Assembly: GCF_020400655.1 (NCBI RefSeq)
Contig: NZ_JAINRC010000015.1
Location: forward strand, 186,001 to 250,000
Direction of reading: 5' to 3'
DNA length: 64,000 nt
DNA from: Streptomyces spinosus
GTDB taxonomy: Bacteria > Actinomycetota > Actinomycetes > Streptomycetales > Streptomycetaceae
The stretch's first letter is position 1, and each line of letters opens with the position of its first letter. The notes under the pieces were generated by a model that saw only the letters and a program-made list of their open reading frames with translations, was not told where the DNA came from and did not search any database. Below, in pieces: positions 8,763-21,445 of this stretch. The position numbers and the translations under genes are program-made.

Positions 8763-10430
8763 ATGAGCCAGCAGCACTCCGCCGCACCGGCCCGCCACCT
8801 CGCCGTCACCGTCGCCGACCGCCGCGACTGGTGGCGGGACGCGGTCATCTACCAGGTCTACCCGCGCAGCTTCGCCGACAGCAACGGCGACGGCATGGGC
8901 GACCTGGAGGGCGTACGCTCCCGCCTGCCCTATCTGCGTGACCTCGGCGTCGACGCCGTGTGGCTCAGCCCCTTCTACGCCTCCCCGCAGGCCGACGCCG
9001 GCTACGACGTCGCCGACTACCGCGCCGTGGACCCGATGTTCGGCTCGCTGCTGGACGCCGACGCGCTCATCCGCGACGCCCACGCGCACGGCCTGCGCAT
9101 CATCGTGGACCTGGTCCCGAACCACTCCTCCGACCAGCACGAGTGGTTCAAGCGCGCCCTCGCCGAGGGCCCCGGCTCCCCGCTCCGCGAGCGCTACCAC
9201 TTCCGCCCCGGCAAGGGGAAGAACGGCGAACTCCCGCCCAACGACTGGGAGTCCATCTTCGGCGGCCCGGCCTGGACGCGTGTGGCCGACGGGGAGTGGT
9301 ACCTGCACCTCTTCGCCCCCGAGCAGCCCGACTTCAACTGGAACCACCCGGCCGTCGGCGACGAGTTCCGCTCCATCCTGCGCTTCTGGCTGGACATGGG
9401 CGTGGACGGCTTCCGCATCGACGTCGCCCACGGCCTGGTCAAGGCCGACGGCCTGCCCGACCTCGGCGCCCACGACCAGCTCAAGCTGCTGGGCAACGAT
9501 GTCATGCCGTTCTTCGACCAGGACGGCGTGCACGACATCTACCGCCAGTGGCGGAAGATCCTCGACGAGTACGCCGGGGAGAAGATCTTCGTCGCCGAGG
9601 CGTGGACCCCGACCATCGAGCGCACCGCCCACTACGTCCGCCCCGACGAGCTGCACCAGGCGTTCAACTTCCAGTACCTGAGCGCCGAGTGGGACGCGGA
9701 GGAACTGCGGGCGGTCATCGACCGCACCCTGGAGGCCATGCGCCCGGTCGGCGCCCCCGCCACCTGGGTGCTGTCCAACCACGACGTCACCCGGCACGCC
9801 ACCCGCTTCGCCAACCCGCCCGGCCTCGGCACCCAGATCCGCACCGCCGGGGACCGGGAGCTGGGCCTGCGCCGCGCCCGCGCGGCCACCCTCCTGATGC
9901 TCGCCCTGCCCGGCTCGGCGTACATCTACCAGGGCGAGGAACTGGGCCTCCCGGACGTCGTGGACCTGCCCGACGAGGTGCGCCAGGACCCGGCGTACTT
10001 CCGGGGCGCCGGCCAGGACGGCTTCCGCGACGGCTGCCGGGTCCCGATCCCGTGGACCCGCGAGGGCTCCTCCTACGGCTTCGGCAGCGGGGGCAGCTGG
10101 CTCCCGCAGCCCGCCGACTGGGCCGGGCTGAGCGTCGCGGCGCAGACCGGCGTCCCCGGCTCCACGCTGGAGCTGTACCGGGCCGCGCTGCGTGCGCGCC
10201 GCGCCCACCCGGACCTCGGCGCGGGGGAGGCGGTGGAGTGGCTGCGCGCGCCCGAGGGCGTCCTGGCCTTCCGGCGCGGCGACTTCGTGTGCGTCGCGAA
10301 CACCACGGGCGAGTCGGTGACGACCCCGTCGTACGGCCGTGTCCTGCTCACCAGTGGTGAGGTGACCGAGGCGGACGGCGAGACCAAGGTGCCCGCCGAC
10401 ACCACCGTCTGGTGGACGACGACGGACTGA
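8763..10430 (+). CDS. aglA: Alpha-glucosidase AglA (GH13, oligo-glucosidase type)
   Basis: Cytoplasmic GH13 alpha-glucosidase of 555 residues without a signal peptide, expected to split imported maltose and maltodextrins to glucose. The family motifs are present in order: DAVWLSPFYASP, IIVDLVPNHSS (about residue 117), GFRIDVAHG with the catalytic nucleophile Asp (about 217), FVAEAW with the acid/base Glu (about 276), and LSNHDVTRH with the third Asp (about 339). The ATG at 8763 has AAGGA five bases upstream. An ATG at 8736 has none. It is the last gene of the malEFG-aglA run, and a hairpin terminator follows at 10492. Confidence 0.93.
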   Translation: MSQQHSAAPARHLAVTVADRRDWWRDAVIYQVYPRSFADSNGDGMGDLEGVRSRLPYLRDLGVDAVWLSPFYASPQADAGYDVADYRAVDPMFGSLLDADALIRDAHAHGLRIIVDLVPNHSSDQHEWFKRALAEGPGSPLRERYHFRPGKGKNGELPPNDWESIFGGPAWTRVADGEWYLHLFAPEQPDFNWNHPAVGDEFRSILRFWLDMGVDGFRIDVAHGLVKADGLPDLGAHDQLKLLGNDVMPFFDQDGVHDIYRQWRKILDEYAGEKIFVAEAWTPTIERTAHYVRPDELHQAFNFQYLSAEWDAEELRAVIDRTLEAMRPVGAPATWVLSNHDVTRHATRFANPPGLGTQIRTAGDRELGLRRARAATLLMLALPGSAYIYQGEELGLPDVVDLPDEVRQDPAYFRGAGQDGFRDGCRVPIPWTREGSSYGFGSGGSWLPQPADWAGLSVAAQTGVPGSTLELYRAALRARRAHPDLGAGEAVEWLRAPEGVLAFRRGDFVCVANTTGESVTTPSYGRVLLTSGEVTEADGETKVPADTTVWWTTTD

Positions 10431-10472
10431 CAGCCGGACGCGGGGCCGGTTCTGAGGCTCCGTCTGAAAGTT

Positions 10473-10483
10473 CTTGCATCAAG
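10473..10483. promoter_or_regulatory. CTTG-cat-CAAG dyad downstream of aglA
   Basis: Short symmetric element CTTGCATCAAG between aglA and its terminator. It shares the CTTGCA core of the malR-malE repeats. Position before the terminator makes an operator role for the amylase less certain than for the larger palindrome at 10541. Confidence 0.3.
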
Positions 10484-10491
10484 TTCACAAC

Positions 10492-10521
10492 GGCCCGCTG
10501 CGCTTCGGCCAGCGGGCCTTT
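10492..10521 (+). terminator. Rho-independent-type terminator after aglA
   Basis: Nine-bp GC stem (GGCCCGCTG at 10492-10500, complement at 10510-10518), a loop containing TTCG, then TTT. It separates the mal transport operon from the amylase gene, which therefore needs its own promoter. Confidence 0.7.
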
Positions 10522-10536
10522 AACATCTGCGTCACC

Positions 10537-10564
10537 GCAAGCTTGCTGAAATATTTCAGCAAGC
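10537..10564. promoter_or_regulatory. Perfect 24-bp palindrome upstream of alpha-amylase (candidate MalR operator)
   Basis: GCTTGCTGAAAT at 10541-10552 is followed directly by its exact complement to 10564. A second overlapping 10-bp palindrome, GCAAGCTTGC, occupies 10537-10546. It ends 43 bases before the amylase start, a position suited to repression. The CTTGC half-site links it to the malR-malE repeats. Confidence 0.6.
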
Positions 10565-10607
10565 GCCGTCAGCGGTCCAGTTGCCTTCAACGTCGAAGGA
10601 ACCCCAC

Positions 10608-11984
10608 ATGGCACGCAGGACCCTCCCCACGGCGGTCGCCCTCACGGCCGCCGCTCTGGCTGGCATGACCCCGACGGCCGCCGAGGCCTCCCCGCCCGGC
10701 ACCAAGGACGTCACCGCCGTCCTCTTCGAGTGGAACTACGCCTCGGTGGCCAGGGAGTGCACCACCACCCTCGGCCCCGCCGGCTACGGATACGTCCAGG
10801 TCTCCCCGCCCGCCGAGCACATACAGGGGGCGCAGTGGTGGACGTCGTACCAGCCCGTGTCGTACAAGATCGCGGGCCGCCTCGGCGACCGCACGGCCTT
10901 CCGGAACATGGTGAACACCTGTCACGCGGCCGGGGTGAAGGTCGTCGTCGACACCGTGATCAACCACATGTCGGCGGGCAGCGGCACCGGCACCGGCGGC
11001 TCGTCGTACACGAAGTACGACTACCCGGGCCTGTACTCGGTCTACGACTTCGACGACTGCACCTCCCCGGTGTCGAACTACTCCGACCGCTGGAACGTGC
11101 AGCACTGCGAACTCGTCGGCCTCGCCGACCTGGACACCGGCGAGGAGTACGTCCGCAAGACGATCGCCGGGTACCTGAACGACCTGCTCGGCCTCGGCGT
11201 CGACGGCTTCCGCATCGACGCGGCCAAGCACATCCCGGCCGGTGACCTCGCCAACATCAAGAGCCGCCTGACCAACCCGTCCGCCTACTGGAAGCAGGAG
11301 GTCATCTACGGCGCGGGCGAGGCCGTCCAGCCCTCCGAGTACACCGGCAACGGAGACGTCCAGGAATTCCGCTACGCCTACGACCTCAAGCGCGTCTTCA
11401 CCAGCGAGAAACTCGCCTACCTCACCAACTACGGGGAGGGCTGGGGCTACCTGAACAGCTCGGTCGCCGGTGTCTTCGTCGACAACCACGACACCGAGCG
11501 CAACGGCAGCACGCTGAACTACAAGAGCGGCGCCGACTACACCCTGGCCAACGTGTTCATGCTCGCCTGGCCCTACGGCGCCCCCGACGTCAACTCCGGC
11601 TACGAGTGGTCGGACGCCGACGCCGGCCCGCCGAGCGGCGGCCAGGTGAACGCCTGCTGGCAGGACGGCTGGAAGTGCCAGCACGCCTGGCCCGAGATCA
11701 AGTCCATGGTCGCCTTCCGCAACGCGACCCGCGGCCAGGCGGTCACCAACTGGTGGGACAACGGCAACAACGCGATCGCGTTCGGCCGGGGGAGCAAGGG
11801 CTACGTGGCGATCAACCACGAGTCCTCGTCCCTGACCCGCACCTACCAGACGTCCCTCCCGGCCGGGACCTACTGCAACGTCCAGAACAACACCCCGGTG
11901 ACCGTGAACTCCAGCGGGCAGTTCACCGCCACCCTCGGCTCGAACACGGCCCTCGCGCTCTACGCCGGCAAGTCGAGCTGCTGA
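10608..11984 (+). CDS. Secreted alpha-amylase (GH13)
   Basis: Extracellular endo-acting alpha-amylase, 458 residues. The N-terminal Sec signal peptide (MARR, hydrophobic Ala/Leu core, cleavage after about AEA, residue 27) is followed by the GH13 barrel. Motifs are VVVDTVINHMS, GFRIDAAKH (nucleophile Asp), a GAGE segment (acid/base Glu) and FVDNHDTERN. A C-terminal beta domain ends near ALYAGKSSC. The ATG at 10608 is preceded by GAAGGA. No starch-binding module is visible, so this is the compact Streptomyces amylase type. It should cut starch outside the cell to dextrins taken up by MalEFG. A 24-bp palindrome sits in its promoter region. Confidence 0.94.
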   Translation: MARRTLPTAVALTAAALAGMTPTAAEASPPGTKDVTAVLFEWNYASVARECTTTLGPAGYGYVQVSPPAEHIQGAQWWTSYQPVSYKIAGRLGDRTAFRNMVNTCHAAGVKVVVDTVINHMSAGSGTGTGGSSYTKYDYPGLYSVYDFDDCTSPVSNYSDRWNVQHCELVGLADLDTGEEYVRKTIAGYLNDLLGLGVDGFRIDAAKHIPAGDLANIKSRLTNPSAYWKQEVIYGAGEAVQPSEYTGNGDVQEFRYAYDLKRVFTSEKLAYLTNYGEGWGYLNSSVAGVFVDNHDTERNGSTLNYKSGADYTLANVFMLAWPYGAPDVNSGYEWSDADAGPPSGGQVNACWQDGWKCQHAWPEIKSMVAFRNATRGQAVTNWWDNGNNAIAFGRGSKGYVAINHESSSLTRTYQTSLPAGTYCNVQNNTPVTVNSSGQFTATLGSNTALALYAGKSSC

Positions 11985-11997
11985 AAACCCGCCTGAC

Positions 11998-12033
11998 GGT
12001 GCGTGAAACCTCTTGCCGGAGGTTTCACGCACC
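11998..12033 (+). terminator. Strong hairpin after the amylase gene
   Basis: Perfect 15-bp stem (GGTGCGTGAAACCTC at 11998-12012, complement at 12019-12033) with a 6-base loop and no T-tract, a common Streptomyces terminator form. A CTTGCTGCAAA element follows immediately, between the hairpin and the pullulanase ribosome site. Confidence 0.65.
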
Positions 12034-12075
12034 TTGCTGCAAACACCCAGCCACCCTCGCAAGGAGTCATCCCCT

Positions 12076-17475
<5,400 letters not shown>

Positions 17476-17487
17476 CGCGCGGGTGCC

Positions 17488-17531
17488 GGTGAGGTGGGGC
17501 GGACCCCGCCCGGGGTCCGCCCCACCTCACC
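17488..17531. terminator. Terminator after the amylopullulanase gene
   Basis: A 21-bp perfect GC-rich stem (17488-17508 with 17511-17531) and a minimal two-base loop directly follow the pullulanase stop. It closes the starch-use block. Confidence 0.75.
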
Positions 17532-17606
17532 GCAGGGAGGCGCCAGGACGGGGCGGCGGCACCCGGGCTAGGGTGACACCGTCGCCCGGGAACAGGAGTG
17601 AGCCCC

Positions 17607-17969
17607 ATGCCGCAGATCACCGTCGACTACTCCGCCGTGATGACTCCGGCCTTCGACCGTGTCGGCTTCGCCCGCGCCCTGCACACGGCGACCGTCGAGA
17701 TCGCGGACGCGAAGCCGGAAGCGTGCAAGACCCAGTACCGGCCCAGCGCGCTCACGGCGTTCGGTTACGAGGACCCCGAGGAGCAGCGGCACGCCGTCGT
17801 CCACGTCACGATCGGCCTGCTCGCCGGCCGTACGGAGGAGACCAAGACGCGCCTGACCGAGGCCGTCCTCGAACTGCTGCGCGAGCACGTGCGCGACGAC
17901 GGGTTCGTCCTGCACGCCTCCGCGGAGGTGCGCGACCTCGCGGCCTCCTACCGTAAGTTCGAGCGCTAG
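17607..17969 (+). CDS. 5-carboxymethyl-2-hydroxymuconate isomerase-family protein
   Basis: Small cytoplasmic protein, 120 residues, of the CHMI branch of the tautomerase superfamily. The ATG at 17607 (MPQITVDYSAV) is preferred over the in-frame GTG at 17598. It has an AGGAG at good spacing, and it places Pro directly after the initiator Met, where tautomerases carry their catalytic N-terminal proline. The rest fits CHMI length and pattern (VHVTIGLLAGRTEETK, LTEAVLELLREHV). No aromatic-degradation genes accompany it, so the substrate is unknown. It is convergent with the ATPase gene that follows. Confidence 0.75.
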   Translation: MPQITVDYSAVMTPAFDRVGFARALHTATVEIADAKPEACKTQYRPSALTAFGYEDPEEQRHAVVHVTIGLLAGRTEETKTRLTEAVLELLREHVRDDGFVLHASAEVRDLAASYRKFER

Positions 17970-17982
17970 GGCCCGCCGGTGC

Positions 17983-18429
17983 TCACAGGCCCGTGGCCAG
18001 GTTCGCCCAGACCGCATTGCCCCCGGTGAGCGGCGAAGGGACGACTCCCCAGCTGTCCGCGATCTCCTGCACGAGCAGCAGTCCTCGGCCGCACTCGTCG
18101 TCGGGGCCCGGCGCGCGGCGGGGCAGGCGGCGGGCCGAGTCGTCCCGGTCGTGCACCTCCAGGCGCAGGCCGGCGTCCGACAGCAGACGGATACCGCACA
18201 GGATGCGCAGGCTGAAGGTGTGCAGTACCGCGTTGGTGGCCAGCTCGGACACCAGGAGCACGGCGTTGGCGCAGGCGTCTTCGGGCACCCGCCAGGAGGA
18301 CAGCCGTGCGCTGACGAAACGCCGCGCCGTTCTGACGCTCGTGCGGTGACCCGGCAGTTCGAGCCAGTGCGCGCGGTCGGTGTTCGCTCCGCCCAGGTGC
18401 CGGAGTGAGGAAGTCGTGTGGGGGGACAC
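17983..18429 (-). CDS. Anti-sigma-factor-like ATP-binding protein (HATPase_c_2)
   Basis: Single GHKL-type ATPase domain of 148 residues, the class that includes RsbW/SpoIIAB anti-sigma kinases and many Streptomyces regulatory paralogues. The N box is LLVSELATNAVLHT and the G1 region is ECGRGLLLVQEIADSWGV. No histidine-kinase phosphoacceptor or sensor domain is present. The start is a GTG at 18429 with a weak AAGG about 10 bases upstream. It is divergent from the WhiJ-like HTH gene across a 246-base gap. In Streptomyces, WhiJ/AbaA-type loci often combine an ATPase of this type with an HTH and a DUF397 protein, so it probably acts with 18676-19796. Confidence 0.85.
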   Translation of the reverse strand: MSPHTTSSLRHLGGANTDRAHWLELPGHRTSVRTARRFVSARLSSWRVPEDACANAVLLVSELATNAVLHTFSLRILCGIRLLSDAGLRLEVHDRDDSARRLPRRAPGPDDECGRGLLLVQEIADSWGVVPSPLTGGNAVWANLATGL

Positions 18430-18675
18430 GGCGGTCGCCTTCCATGGAGGGGCGCGATAAACGACGCGTTCACCAACTCACCCAACCAGTACGGCTGTTG
18501 GCGCGTCTGCGTCTCGTGTGACGGGGGCTTCGCCACACAAGTAATCATGCTCGCGGTCTAGTTCACACTGCAACCGACTCCCTGATAATTTCAGCCGGAC
18601 GTGATCCGGTCCGATCGGCTCGTCAAGACGCCATATCCTCGGTCCTGGTGACGGACTCTCAGGAGGCAGGGCAGC

Positions 18676-19548
18676 ATGAACGAGACACGCGCGGGCGCCG
18701 GCAGCAGTGCACCCACCGTTCTCCGCATGATCCTCGGCCGGCGGTTGCAGGACATGCGCCTCGGCGCGGGCGTCTCCCTGGACGACGCGGCCAGGGCCCT
18801 GCGGGTGAAGCCCCTGACCATCCGCCGGCTGGAGAAGGCCGAGGTCGGCCTGAAGATCCTCTACGTCGAGAAGCTGCTCCAGACCTACGGCGCCGACCAG
18901 CAGGAGATCGACGAGTTCGTCGCCCTCGCCGAACGGGCCAACGAGCCGGGCTGGTGGCACCCGTACCGCGATGTGGTACCCGCCTGGTTCACGGCCTACG
19001 TGAGCCTGGAGACCGGTGCGAAGGTGCTGCGCACCTACGAGCCGCACTATGTCACCGGGCTGCTGCAAACACCCGCCTACGCCCGGGCGACCCTGGGCGG
19101 CGGTTTCCCGAACGACACCACAGAGGACCTCGATCGGCGCGTCGACCTGCGGCTGCGCCGCCAGAGCCTGCTGGAGAAGCCCGACGCGCCCACCCTCTGG
19201 GTGGTGATGGAAGAGACCGTGCTGCACCGGGTCGTGGGCGGGCCCGAGGTGATGCGGGAGCAGATCGACCGGCTACTCGAAGTCTCGGAACTGGAGCACG
19301 TCAGCCTCGACATCGTGCCCTTCTCGGCGTGCGCGCACGTCGGGGCGTGCGCCCCCTTCACCTACTTCCGGTTCGAGGAGCCGGAACTGCCCGACATCGT
19401 CTACAGCGAGCTCCTCTCCGCCGCCGTGTACCTCGACCAGCGCTCCGATGTCGTGGCGCACCTGGAGGCACACAACCGCATGTCGCTGCTGACCTCGTCC
19501 GCGGACAGCAGGGCGCTCTTGGACCGCATGCGCAAGGAGTACTCATGA
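18676..19548 (+). CDS. WhiJ-type helix-turn-helix regulator with DUF5753 domain
   Basis: XRE-type DNA-binding protein of 290 residues. The HTH is near residues 18-72 (RRLQDMRLGAGVSLDDAAR, then VKPLTIRRLEKAEVGLK). The rest is the DUF5753 domain, with the typical EPHYVTGLLQTPAYARA and a C-terminal HLEAHNRMSLLTSSADSRALLDRM. A GGAGG site precedes the ATG. This is the paralogue family of WhiJ, whose members influence development and antibiotic production in S. coelicolor. Its stop overlaps the start of the DUF397 gene (ATGA), which indicates coupled translation. Family assignment is secure; the specific role is unknown. Confidence 0.9.
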   Translation: MNETRAGAGSSAPTVLRMILGRRLQDMRLGAGVSLDDAARALRVKPLTIRRLEKAEVGLKILYVEKLLQTYGADQQEIDEFVALAERANEPGWWHPYRDVVPAWFTAYVSLETGAKVLRTYEPHYVTGLLQTPAYARATLGGGFPNDTTEDLDRRVDLRLRRQSLLEKPDAPTLWVVMEETVLHRVVGGPEVMREQIDRLLEVSELEHVSLDIVPFSACAHVGACAPFTYFRFEEPELPDIVYSELLSAAVYLDQRSDVVAHLEAHNRMSLLTSSADSRALLDRMRKEYS

Positions 19549-19796
19549 CCATCGCCCGGAGCGGTGTGTACAACGGGATGCCCGCCTCGGCCCTGGGGGA
19601 CCACGGCTGGGAATGCCCGTGGAGCGGCCCCAACGGGGGCCAGTGCGTGGAGACGAAGCGACTCGCCGACGGACGCGTGGCCGTGCGGCAGTCGACGGAT
19701 CCCGACGGTCCCGCGCTGATCTACACGCCGGAAGAGATCACGGCGTTCGTCACGGGGGTCAAGAGAGGCCTGGCCGACCACCTGACGGCCCACTGA
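19545..19796 (+). CDS. DUF397-domain small protein
   Basis: Cytoplasmic protein of 83 residues starting inside the stop of the WhiJ-like gene (ATGA overlap). It shows the DUF397 pattern: WECPWSGPNGGQCVETKRLADGRVAVRQSTDPDGPAL-like core and a C-terminal ITAFVTGVKRGLAD. DUF397 proteins are the usual partners of DUF5753 HTH regulators, and genetic work on the whiJ locus suggests they modulate the HTH protein. A slight oddity is the Cys-containing insert around CPWSGPNGGQC. A methyltransferase gene follows after 38 bases. Confidence 0.85.
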   Translation: MTIARSGVYNGMPASALGDHGWECPWSGPNGGQCVETKRLADGRVAVRQSTDPDGPALIYTPEEITAFVTGVKRGLADHLTAH

Positions 19797-19834
19797 CCCG
19801 GACAGCCGACGCACCCCCCACCGAAAGGGACAGG

Positions 19835-20653
19835 ATGACCAGCTCGCAGCCCACACGGAGTATCGACACCAGCAGGCCGCACTCCGCCCGCATGTACGAC
19901 TACTACCTCGGCGGCAAGGACCACTTCGAGGTCGACAAGCAGGCCGCCGAACGCGTGGCCGAGGCGTATCCCGCCATCTTCGTGTGCGCCCGTGAGAACC
20001 GGGCCTTCATGCACCGGGCCACCCGCGTCCTCGCCCGGGAACACGGCATCCGCCAGTGGCTGGACATCGGCACCGGCATCCCCACCGAGCCCAACCTGCA
20101 CCAGGTGGCCCAGTCCGTGGTCCCCGACGCCCGGGTGGTCTACGCCGACAACGACCCGCTCGTCCTCAAGTACGCCGAGCGCCTCATGCGCAGTACCCGC
20201 GAGGGCCGTACGACGTACATAGAGGCGGACGTCAACAACGTCGACACGCTGCTGGACTCCGCCGAGCTCACCGCGGTACTGGACCTGAGCCGGCCCGTGG
20301 CGCTGTCCCTGAACGCCCTCATGCACTTCGTCACCGACGCCCAGGACCCGTACGGCATCGTCCGTCGCCTGCTCGCCATCCTGCCCTCCGGCAGCGCCCT
20401 GGCACTCAGCCACTGCACGCCCGACTTCGACCCGGACACCTGGCAGAAGGTCACCGACATCTACACCTCCGCCGGCACCCCGGTGCGGTTCCGCTCCCGT
20501 GCCGAGGTCACCCGCTTCTTCGACGGGCTCGACCTCCTCGACCCGGGCGTCACCGTGGGCCACCACTGGCGCCCCGACCCTGCCCGGCCCGGTTCCGACA
20601 CCCCGACGGACGCCGAGGTCAGCCTGTGGACGGGGGTGGGCATCAAGCCCTAG
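19835..20653 (+). CDS. SAM-dependent methyltransferase (DUF574 / SAV2177 family)
   Basis: Methyltransferase-fold protein of 272 residues of the DUF574 family, abundant in actinomycetes. Near the N-terminus is the hallmark PHSARMYDYYLGGKDHF. The SAM-binding glycine loop is WLDIGTGIPT, followed by VVYADNDPLVLKYAERLM and VDTLLDSAELTAVLDLSRPVALS. Start ATG follows GGGACAGG. The substrate is unknown for the family. It continues the HTH-DUF397 transcription unit. Its TAG stop overlaps the stop of the convergent TetR gene, the two sharing the four bases CTAG. Confidence 0.88.
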   Translation: MTSSQPTRSIDTSRPHSARMYDYYLGGKDHFEVDKQAAERVAEAYPAIFVCARENRAFMHRATRVLAREHGIRQWLDIGTGIPTEPNLHQVAQSVVPDARVVYADNDPLVLKYAERLMRSTREGRTTYIEADVNNVDTLLDSAELTAVLDLSRPVALSLNALMHFVTDAQDPYGIVRRLLAILPSGSALALSHCTPDFDPDTWQKVTDIYTSAGTPVRFRSRAEVTRFFDGLDLLDPGVTVGHHWRPDPARPGSDTPTDAEVSLWTGVGIKP

Positions 20654-21339
20654 GAGGCGAGCGCTATCAGCCGGCCGACCAGTTCGCCGAACGGACTCTC
20701 GGCCGGCTCCTCCCGGAGGGCGCCGCGCAGGACCGCCGCCATGCTCTCGTCGTAGGCGGCGCTGACGGCGGCCAGCGCGGCGAAGTCCTGCACGAGCTGC
20801 TTCTCCAGCTCGGCGCGCGGGATGCGCCGGCCGTCCAGCCAGATCAGCGCCGTCGACTCGGCGAGCGAGATCCAGGAGCGGACGACCAGTTCCAGGCGCG
20901 GGGAGGCTTCACTCACGCCCAGGTGCGACAGGATCTGGTCGAACGCGGCCTGCCGGACGGAGTCGACGAGCGCGTTGGTCGTGGTGGAGCCGACGGCCGG
21001 GCCGCCGCGCATCAGGGCCGAGAAACCGGGACCGTGCTCGTCGACGAAGTCGAAGAAGCGGCCCATCACGCGATGCAGACGGGCGCCCAGCGGGCCCTCG
21101 CGCGGCTCGGCGAAACGGCTCGCGAGGTCCTCCGACGCACGCTTCAACGCGGCCTCGTACAGGCTGAGTTTGCCCGGGAAGTAGTGGTAGACGAGCGGCC
21201 GCGAGATGCCCGCCGCCGAGGCTATCTCGTCGATGGAGACCTCGTCGGGTGAGCGTCGGCTGAACAGGTCGAGGGCGACGCCGATCAGCTGCTGCCGACG
21301 TTCCTCGACACCCATCCTGCGGCGAACCCCGGTACTCAT
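20650..21339 (-). CDS. TetR/AcrR-family transcriptional regulator
   Basis: Repressor-type regulator, 229 residues. The N-terminal HTH (residues about 12-58: RRQQLIGVALDLFSRRSPD, then IDEIASAAGISRPLVYHYFPGK) is typical TetR. The C-terminal ligand domain is alpha-helical and does not reveal its inducer. A near-palindrome TTACCGATCGATT at 21349-21361 lies about 10 bases upstream of its start codon and could be its own operator. There is no adjacent divergent target gene, so autoregulation or distant targets are likely. It overlaps the methyltransferase stop by four bases. Confidence 0.88.
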   Translation of the reverse strand: MSTGVRRRMGVEERRQQLIGVALDLFSRRSPDEVSIDEIASAAGISRPLVYHYFPGKLSLYEAALKRASEDLASRFAEPREGPLGARLHRVMGRFFDFVDEHGPGFSALMRGGPAVGSTTTNALVDSVRQAAFDQILSHLGVSEASPRLELVVRSWISLAESTALIWLDGRRIPRAELEKQLVQDFAALAAVSAAYDESMAAVLRGALREEPAESPFGELVGRLIALAS

Positions 21340-21380
21340 GCGAACACTTTACCGATCGATTCCGGCCGCCCGTGATCGCT

Positions 21381-21407
21381 CGCGGGGAACCAGGTGATCA
21401 CCCCGCG
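21381..21407 (-). terminator. Weak hairpin after the sigma-like membrane protein gene
   Basis: Seven-bp stem CGCGGGG/CCCCGCG with a 13-base loop, in the gap between the sigma-like gene and the TetR start on the same strand. It could terminate the former. The modest stem keeps confidence low. Confidence 0.35.
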
Positions 21408-21445
21408 TCGGGGAGATGCGGACCGGAGCCGATCGCTCCTGGCGG

